Below, in pieces: positions 57,616 through 64,000 of a stretch of 64,000 bases of DNA. Location: NCBI RefSeq assembly GCF_008630065.1, contig NZ_VWPL01000005.1:62001-126000 (forward strand). Reading direction: 5' to 3'. The DNA comes from Blastochloris sulfoviridis (GTDB lineage Bacteria; Pseudomonadota; Alphaproteobacteria; Rhizobiales; Xanthobacteraceae). The position numbers and the translations under genes are program-made. The stretch's first letter is position 1; every line of letters starts with the position of its first letter. The notes below the pieces were generated by a model. That model did no database searches, had not been told where the DNA came from, and saw only the letters and a program-made list of their open reading frames with translations.

Positions 57616-57733
57616 TACGGCTTCCGGCTGACCAAGCCGGAAACCGCATACCGATCGCCGAAAATCCCGCTATCGAAGAAGGGGTTTTCGGCGAGACGTT
57701 TCCGGTATCCCGAAGGGATCGACCGGAAACCGT
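57613..57733. repeat. Dispersed three-hairpin element, family A copy 6
   Basis: It begins at the stop codon of the GGDEF-EAL gene (TGATACGGCTTCCGG), with an ACCAAGCC loop, then CGCCGAAAATCCCG / GGGGTTTTCGGCGA, then TATCCCGAAGGGAT and CCGGAAACCGT. Same orientation as copies 2, 3 and 5. Confidence 0.88.
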
Positions 57734-57758
57734 CTGATCCGAAATCCGGCTGATGGAA

Positions 57759-57779
57759 CGCCGGCCCCAGGGGCCGGCG
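57759..57779 (-). terminator. GC hairpin after the HdeD-like gene
   Basis: CGCCGGCCCC faces GGGGCCGGCG around one central base, allowing an 8-bp stem with a short loop, 13 bp past the stop of the minus-strand gene. No T-run is present, so its strength is uncertain. Confidence 0.45.
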
Positions 57780-57792
57780 CTCGCATCGCGCA

Positions 57793-58392
57793 TCACGCCG
57801 CGGGCTGGTGCGACAGGCGGCGCTTCAGCGTGATCGCCAGCGAAACCATGGTGATGCCGAACACCGCGGCGTAGACGCCGAGCCACCACGTCACCACCAG
57901 CGCGCCGATGAACGGCGCCGCGAACAGGGCCACGCCGAACAGCACCGAGGCAACGCCGGCAAGGCCGAGCCACACCCGGCCGTGCTCGGCCTTGAGGCGG
58001 AACGCCGCGCCGATTTCGAGAAAGCCGGAGATGATCGCCCACATCGCGAGCAGCACGATCAGCGCCTCGACCGAGATGCTCGGCCACACCACCAGGATGC
58101 CGGCCGCGGTGAGGCTGACCAGCCCGTCGAACACCAGCGACGCCCACTGCTCGCCCATCCGTGCCGCCCGCACCGCCGAGACGATGCTGAACACGCCGTC
58201 GACGGCGGCATAGGCGGCGACGAACACCACGAGCGAGACCAGCGTCGGGCCGGGCAGCACGAAGGCGCACAGGCTGAAGGCCAGCGCGGCCAAGCCGCGG
58301 ATGAGGATGGCCCACCAGTTCTTGGCCAGCATGCCGCTGGCGTCCACCGGCTCATACGCCGCGGTTCCGGCCGTGGAGTTGAAGTCGGACAT
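57793..58392 (-). CDS. HdeD family membrane protein
   Basis: A 199-residue membrane protein with six segments arranged as three pairs, typical of HdeD. NWWAILIRGLAALAFSLCAFVLPG and GLVSLTAAGILVVWPSISVEALIVLLAMWAI are family blocks. HdeD helps acid resistance in E. coli; the role elsewhere is little known. The start at 58392 (MSDFN) follows AGGAGA; a longer frame to 58497 is not needed. Confidence 0.88.
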   Translation of the reverse strand: MSDFNSTAGTAAYEPVDASGMLAKNWWAILIRGLAALAFSLCAFVLPGPTLVSLVVFVAAYAAVDGVFSIVSAVRAARMGEQWASLVFDGLVSLTAAGILVVWPSISVEALIVLLAMWAIISGFLEIGAAFRLKAEHGRVWLGLAGVASVLFGVALFAAPFIGALVVTWWLGVYAAVFGITMVSLAITLKRRLSHQPAA

Positions 58393-58500
58393 TCTGTGCT
58401 CTCCTGAATCGGGCTGTTGTCGAGCCAAGTGAAGGGCCGCCTGAATCACTTGAACCCAAGCTTGGGCTGAGGTGGGCGCGGGGGCATGCAGGCGCAAGTC

Positions 58501-58543
58501 TCTAGAGCATTTTCCTTAAAAGTGGATACCGGTTCTGCGAAAG
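58501..58543. repeat. Dispersed repeat, family D copy 2
   Basis: TCTAGAGCATTTTCC, TTAAAAGTGGATACCGGTTC and TGCGAAAGA. The inverse copy is at 45772-45815, and a diverged copy lies near 15560-15602. It occupies part of the 329 bp gap before purB; no gene is seen there. Confidence 0.8.
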
Positions 58544-58721
58544 ACGCGCCGGGCTGCGTTCGCGAAAATGCAGCCCTCCGGGGTCTTGAGAGGCCGCTTG
58601 CCGTCCTCGCCGGATCGGCGGGCGCTCCCGCCGGCGCCGCTCGCGTCGGGCCGCGGGCCGGCTGGCCTCCGATCGGCCGATCTGCTACAGCGCGGCCAAC
58701 CCTCCAACCTTTTGAGCGACC

Positions 58722-60029
<1,308 letters not shown>

Positions 60030-60044
60030 AAGCCGTGGCAGACT

Positions 60045-60153
60045 CCTGTCGTCCCGGGCAAGCGGCGCACGCCGCGCCACCCGGGATCGTTTTCAGGAAG
60101 GGCGTCTTGTTCTGAGAACGATCCCGGCTCACGCCTCGGCCGGGATGACGACA
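60045..60153. repeat. Dispersed inverted repeat, family B copy 2
   Basis: GTCGTCCCGGG at the left, CCGGGATGACGAC at the right, and an internal CCCGGGATCGTTTT / GAACGATCCCGG pair. Similar to 34965-35078. It sits 16 bp after the purB stop. Confidence 0.85.
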
Positions 60154-60217
60154 TCGTCAGCTATTGCGCCCTACGGGATGGCGTCGATCACGCGCAGAAC
60201 GTCCCCGGGGAAAGCAC

Positions 60218-60541
60218 TCAGCTCCCGGCCTTCAGCTCGAGGAGGGCCTGCGCCAGCAGCTCTTCCATGGTGCGGCGGATCTGGTGATCCGACTGCTGCA
60301 CGCCGGCGTCGTCGAAATCCTTGCGGATCTTGCGGAACACGTCCTCGTCACCGGCCTCCTCGAAGTCGCTCATCACGACCTCGCGGGCGTAGACGTCGGC
60401 GTCCTCGCCGGTCTTGCCGAGCTTTTCGGCCGCCCACAGCCCGAGCAGACGATTCCGGCGCGCCGTCGCCTTGAAACGCAGTTCCTCGTTTTGCACGAAT
60501 TGCTTTTCGAACGCATCCCCGCGCTTATCGAAAGTGGTCAT
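60218..60541 (-). CDS. DUF1476 protein, ATP synthase zeta-type inhibitor
   Basis: A 107-residue helical protein. TTFDKRGDAFEKQFVQNEELRFKATARRNRLLGLWAAEKLG is the hallmark of the DUF1476 family, whose Paracoccus member is the zeta subunit that blocks ATP hydrolysis by the F1-ATPase through its N-terminal region. The acidic middle (VMSDFEEAGDEDVFRKI) and C-terminal helices are present. It is next to purine genes, an arrangement I know from many alphaproteobacteria. Whether it inhibits the ATPase in this species is inferred. Confidence 0.88.
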   Translation of the reverse strand: MTTFDKRGDAFEKQFVQNEELRFKATARRNRLLGLWAAEKLGKTGEDADVYAREVVMSDFEEAGDEDVFRKIRKDFDDAGVQQSDHQIRRTMEELLAQALLELKAGS

Positions 60542-60979
60542 GGTGGCGCTCTCGTCCCTTGCTCGTCCCTTGGCAGGATTGTCTTAAGCTGTCGCCTTGC
60601 GGCACGCTGAAAAACCCCGCATCCGTTTCGTGTCTCGAAGGATTGCACACCCCAGGCCAGCGGCCGAAACGGCGAAACTCTGCCCGGGAAATGCTGCGAT
60701 GTTCGGCATCATGCAAACTCTGGCGCGCGATCGGCCACGCACGTCCGCCTGTGAATATAGAGCCCCCCCTGGCAAATCAACTGCCGCCACCCCGTCCGGC
60801 CGGTGCAAACGCCCCCCGGATGGCCCGCGTTGTATCCGCTGCCTCAATCGGCTAGTGTCCCGCCGGTCGCGGACCTGCTCCGCGACACGACTCGCGACGC
60901 GTGATGCTCACGCGCGGCCGGACCAGATCCACCGGAGACCCGGCAGGCAATGGATTTTCTTAAGCCCAGGTACACCCCT
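60542..60979. other. Intergenic region between the zeta gene and purC
   Basis: About 440 bp with no supported gene, riboswitch or repeat family. It must contain the promoters for the zeta-type gene (minus) and purC (plus); I cannot assign them. Confidence 0.4.
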
Positions 60980-61747
60980 ATGAGCCGTCGTCGGCGCATT
61001 TACGAAGGCAAGGCCAAGGTTCTCTATGAGGGCCCCGAGCCCGGCACCTTGATTCAACACTTTAAGGATGATGCCACGGCCTTCAACGCCAAGAAACATC
61101 AGGTGATCGACGGAAAGGGGGTGTTGAACAACCGCATCTCCGAGTTCATTTTCCAGAAGCTGAACGACATCGGCGTGCCGACGCACTTCATCCGCCGGAT
61201 GAATATGCGCGAGCAGCTTATTCGCGAAGTCGAGATCATCCCGCTTGAAGTCGTGGTCCGCAACGTTGCGGCTGGCTCGCTGTCGACCCGCCTCGGCATT
61301 GAGGAAGGCACCCAGCTTCCGCGTTCGATTATCGAGTTCTACTACAAGAACGACCAACTGAACGACCCGCTGGTGTCGGAAGAGCATGTGACGGCGTTCG
61401 GCTGGGCGACCCCCCAGGAGATCGACGACATCATCGCCCTCGCCATCCGGGTCAACGACTTCCTGTCCGGCCTGTTCCTCGGCGTCGGCATCCGTCTGGT
61501 CGACTTCAAGATGGAATGCGGCCGGCTGTGGGAAAACGACATGATGCGGATCGTCGTCGCCGACGAGATCTCGCCCGACTGCTGCCGCCTGTGGGACATG
61601 AAGAGCGGCGACAAGATGGACAAGGACCGTTTCCGCAAGGACATGGGCGGGCTGATCGAGGCCTACACCGAAGTGGCCCGCCGGCTCGGCATTCTCGGCG
61701 AGAATGAACGGCCCCAGGGCTCCGGCCCGATTCTCGTCAAGGGCTGA
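60980..61747 (+). CDS. purC: SAICAR synthetase (phosphoribosylaminoimidazole-succinocarboxamide synthase)
   Basis: A 255-residue enzyme that joins aspartate to [24 protein letters not shown], the [12 protein letters not shown] segment and DFKMECG with [12 protein letters not shown] are conserved. I take ATG 60980 ([10 protein letters not shown]), which fits the family length; an in-frame ATG at 60950 would add ten residues. A hairpin with a T-rich tail follows the gene, yet purS is only 111 bp further on the same strand. Confidence 0.95.
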   Translation: MSRRRRIYEGKAKVLYEGPEPGTLIQHFKDDATAFNAKKHQVIDGKGVLNNRISEFIFQKLNDIGVPTHFIRRMNMREQLIREVEIIPLEVVVRNVAAGSLSTRLGIEEGTQLPRSIIEFYYKNDQLNDPLVSEEHVTAFGWATPQEIDDIIALAIRVNDFLSGLFLGVGIRLVDFKMECGRLWENDMMRIVVADEISPDCCRLWDMKSGDKMDKDRFRKDMGGLIEAYTEVARRLGILGENERPQGSGPILVKG

Positions 61748-61771
61748 CGTTACGCCGCCATGACGGCTATG

Positions 61772-61804
61772 CCGCGGGGGCCGAGTGCCCCCGCGGTTGT
61801 TTGT
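61772..61804 (+). terminator. Terminator or attenuator between purC and purS
   Basis: A 10-bp CCGCGGGGGC / GCCCCCGCGG stem with a CGAGT loop, then TTGTTTGT. It may partly uncouple purC from purSQL. Confidence 0.7.
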
Positions 61805-61858
61805 CCCCCCGCGAACGTTTCAGGACCGCACCGGCCGCGGTGCGAAAGGAGGCCGCCG

Positions 61859-62101
61859 ATGAAGGCCCGCGTGTATGTCACGCTCAAGACCGGAATTCTC
61901 GATCCGCAGGGCAAGGCGATCGAGGGAGCGCTGAAGTCGCTCGGCATCGAGGGCATCGCCAGCGTCCGCCAAGGCAAGGTGTTCGACATCGAGATCGCGC
62001 CGACGGCGGACCGGGCCGGCACCGAGAAGCTTCTGGCCGCCGCCGCCGACAAGCTGCTCGCCAACACGGTGATCGAGAACTACCGCGTCGAGATCCTCTG
62101 A
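61859..62101 (+). CDS. purS: FGAM synthase subunit PurS
   Basis: An 80-residue subunit of the three-part formylglycinamidine ribonucleotide synthase. KARVYVTLKTGILDPQGKAIEGALKSLG and the ending NTVIENYRVEIL are characteristic. AAAGGAGG lies about 7 bases before ATG 61859. It is required to transfer ammonia from PurQ to PurL, both encoded just downstream. Confidence 0.95.
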   Translation: MKARVYVTLKTGILDPQGKAIEGALKSLGIEGIASVRQGKVFDIEIAPTADRAGTEKLLAAAADKLLANTVIENYRVEIL

Positions 62102-62185
62102 TCCGCCTGCGGGCCGCGGCCGTCGCAAGGGCGGCTTTATCGGCCCGGCAGGCTGCCTCGATCTCCGCCAGGTTGGAGACTGCTC

Positions 62186-62887
62186 ATGAACGCCGCCGTC
62201 ATCGTCTTCCCCGGCTCGAACCGCGAGCGCGACGTCGCCTTCGCGTTGGAGTTGGTGTCCGGCCGGAAGCCGGCGCTGGTGTGGCACGCCGACACCCAGC
62301 TTCCCCCCGGCACCGACCTCGTGGTGCTGCCCGGCGGCTTCTCCTATGGCGATTACCTGCGCTGCGGCGCCATCGCCGCCCGCGCCGCCATCATGGAGGC
62401 GGTGCGTGCCCACGCCGCCCGCGGCGGGCTGGTGCTCGGCATCTGCAACGGCTTCCAGATCCTGTGCGAGGCGGGCCTCTTGCCGGGCGTGCTGATGCGC
62501 AACAAGGACCGCCGCTTCGCCTGCAAGGTGGCGCATCTCAAGGTCGAGCGCACCGACACACCCTTCACCCGCGCCTATGCGCCCGGACAGGTGATCGCCA
62601 TTCCCTGCGCCCACGGCGAAGGCAACTACATCGCCGACAGGAAGACGCTGGAGAAGATCGAGGGCAACGGCCTCGTCGCCTTCCGCTACTGCTCCGCTGC
62701 GGGCGAGGTCGGCCCCGCCTTCAATCACAATGGCTCGACCAATTCGATCGCCGGCATCTTCTCGCCAAAGCTCAACGTGCTCGGCATGATGCCCCACCCT
62801 GAGAACCACGTCGACGCCCGCCTCGGCCCCACCGACGGCCGCGGCCTGTTCGCGGGCTTGGTCGACGCGCTCGTGAAGGCGGCCTGA
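62186..62887 (+). CDS. purQ: FGAM synthase glutaminase subunit PurQ
   Basis: A 233-residue class I glutamine amidotransferase. The nucleophile Cys lies in LVLGICNGFQILCEAG, and the His/Glu pair in MMPHPENHVD. VIVFPGSNRERDVAFALE is the family start. It supplies ammonia to PurL. A Uma2-type gene, 72 bp downstream, stands between it and purL. Confidence 0.97.
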   Translation: MNAAVIVFPGSNRERDVAFALELVSGRKPALVWHADTQLPPGTDLVVLPGGFSYGDYLRCGAIAARAAIMEAVRAHAARGGLVLGICNGFQILCEAGLLPGVLMRNKDRRFACKVAHLKVERTDTPFTRAYAPGQVIAIPCAHGEGNYIADRKTLEKIEGNGLVAFRYCSAAGEVGPAFNHNGSTNSIAGIFSPKLNVLGMMPHPENHVDARLGPTDGRGLFAGLVDALVKAA

Positions 62888-62959
62888 CCGCCCACCCTCG
62901 TCGCCAGGGCTGCAACCCGGCAGCGTGACCGCCGGGGCGGTTTCGGCTAGTCTTGCGGC

Positions 62960-63553
62960 ATGAATGCCCCCCTCACCCGCGCCCCCATTACCGCCGCCGC
63001 CACCGACCTGCCGCGCCGCGCCTTCAGCGTGGCCGAGGTCGAGCGCATGGTCGAGGTCGGCCTCTTGCTGGAGGACGAGCGGCTGGAGCTGATCGGCGGA
63101 GAGCTGGTGATGATGTCGCCCAAGGGCCTTCGGCACGAAGTTATCAAGAAGGCGCTGCTGCGACACTGGTTTCAGCGGCTGCCCGAAGCACTGGATTTGA
63201 TTCCGGAAACCACCTTCCGCTTGGCGCCCGACACTTATCTCGAACCTGACATCGTCGTGTTCGACCGCGCCCGCGGCCTGAAAGCGCTGAACGGCGATAC
63301 CGCCCTGCTGGCGGTCGAGATCGCCGATTCCAGCCTCGGCTACGACCTTGCCCGCAAGCCGCGCATCTACTCAGCCTTCGGCGTGCGCGAGCTGTGGGTG
63401 ATCGACGCCGTCCACCTCGTCACCCATGTCCACCGCGACCCGGCGCCGCTTGGCTATCGCGACGTCGTCGCCCACGCCGCCTATGAGACCCTGACGCCGC
63501 TGTTGGCCCCCGCCCTGCCCCTGACGCTCACGGCGCTCGATCTGGCGGAATAG
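62960..63553 (+). CDS. Uma2 family restriction endonuclease-fold protein
   Basis: A 197-residue protein of the Uma2 family (DUF820), which has a PD-(D/E)XK nuclease fold. RAFSVAEVERMVEVGLL, LIGGELVMMSPKGLRHE and the active-site strands YLEPDIVVFDRA and LLAVEIADSSLGYDL are all present. The biological role of the family is unknown, and it is abundant in cyanobacteria and scattered elsewhere. It interrupts the normally tight purQ-purL order and is probably a lateral insertion, in the same direction and with short gaps (72 and 102 bp). Confidence 0.88.
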   Translation: MNAPLTRAPITAAATDLPRRAFSVAEVERMVEVGLLLEDERLELIGGELVMMSPKGLRHEVIKKALLRHWFQRLPEALDLIPETTFRLAPDTYLEPDIVVFDRARGLKALNGDTALLAVEIADSSLGYDLARKPRIYSAFGVRELWVIDAVHLVTHVHRDPAPLGYRDVVAHAAYETLTPLLAPALPLTLTALDLAE

Positions 63554-63655
63554 CCCGCCTCATCGCCGGGGTGCGCAATCCGCAAATCCGGGTTAGAAGC
63601 CCCCTCGACCTCCCGCACGGACCCAGGTCGGTCCCGATCGCGCACGTTCAATCGC

Positions 63656-64000
63656 ATGACACACGCCACCACCCCGCCCGAGCCCGCCATCACGCCCGCG
63701 CTCATCGCCGAGCACGGGCTCAAGCCCGACGAATACCAGCGCATCCTCGACCTGATCGGGCGCGAGCCGACCTTCACCGAGCTCGGCATCTTCTCGGCGA
63801 TGTGGAACGAGCACTGCTCATACAAGTCCTCGCGCATCCACCTGCGCAAGCTGCCGACCGAGGCGCCCTGGGTGATCCAGGGTCCGGGCGAGAACGCCGG
63901 CGTCATCGACATCGGCGACGGCGATGCGGTGGTGTTCAAGATGGAGAGCCACAACCACCCCTCCTATATCGAGCCCTACCAGGGCGCGACCACCGGGGTT
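63656..64000 (+). CDS. purL: FGAM synthase subunit PurL, 5' part (3' end outside window)
   Basis: The first 115 codons of PurL, which performs the ATP-dependent amination of [46 protein letters not shown] and [20 protein letters not shown] are the standard opening blocks of the small-type PurL used with PurS and PurQ. No stop occurs before base 64000. No strong ribosome-binding site is seen before ATG 63656. Confidence 0.95.
   Translation, partial: MTHATTPPEPAITPALIAEHGLKPDEYQRILDLIGREPTFTELGIFSAMWNEHCSYKSSRIHLRKLPTEAPWVIQGPGENAGVIDIGDGDAVVFKMESHNHPSYIEPYQGATTGV

Overview
The window looks like a chromosomal segment of a high-GC, nitrogen-fixing alphaproteobacterium, most likely of the order Hyphomicrobiales (Rhizobiales) and perhaps a purple non-sulfur type. 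This rests on gene families typical of that group: Usg, the DUF1476/ATP-synthase zeta inhibitor, a BTLCP peptidase, BcsS, a HrcA/CIRCE-controlled groESL, a TTAA-N7-TTAA CtrA-type site and the purC-purS-purQ-purL order. The species assignment is inference. I found no rRNA, tRNA, transposase, phage gene or CRISPR array.

Layout. 1-1192: the 3' end of an allophanate hydrolase gene followed by a Gdx/SugE guanidinium exporter. 1489-2894: an unknown gene and an FMN-binding PNPOx-like protein. 2992-11048: a complete iron-only (Mo- and V-independent) nitrogenase locus: a Mo-box and a sigma54 promoter, anfA, an upstream-activator region with dyads, a sigma54 promoter, anfH-anfD-anfG-anfK, anfO, and a gamma-glutamylcyclotransferase-fold gene that lacks the usual catalytic Glu. 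11335-15379: a BTLCP peptidase divergent from an MBOAT/SGNH acyltransferase pair of lower GC. 15961-20766: a NodT-MacA-MacB tripartite efflux operon. 21101-22709: a small membrane protein, an orphan HigA-type antitoxin and a CinA/MoaB-like protein. 23087-26358: an ATP-grasp / alpha-E / transglutaminase operon, with its usual partner, an Anbu proteasome-like protease, about 5.4 kb away (31780-32526). 26707-29016: groEL, groES and CIRCE. 29187-33617: bdhA, usg, exoD, anbu, a putative lipoprotein and a membrane protein. 33784-37463: a TetR-controlled ABC exporter operon. 37599-40817: BcsS, a DHCR24-like FAD oxidoreductase and a flavin reductase. 41115-47040: a branched-chain amino-acid-type ABC importer (livHMGF, a small membrane protein, livK). 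47122-54770: ccdA, a PQQ aldose dehydrogenase, an NylC/DmpA-type hydrolase, a CofC-like nucleotidyltransferase, pxpA divergent from pxpBC, and a DUF2259 protein. 55006-58392: a GAF-PAS-PAS-GGDEF-EAL protein and an HdeD-like protein. 58722-64000: purB, the zeta inhibitor, purC, purS, purQ, a Uma2 nuclease and the start of purL.

How it works together. The strongest theme is conditional nitrogen nutrition: Fe-only nitrogenase behind a molybdenum- and sigma54-type promoter, allophanate hydrolase plus guanidinium export, 5-oxoprolinase, and a branched-chain amino-acid-type importer. Between these lie housekeeping genes (chaperonin, purine synthesis).

The intergenic spaces carry several families of dispersed hairpin repeats. 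The most striking is a roughly 120-135 bp, three-hairpin element, three copies of which begin exactly at the stop codon of the preceding gene.
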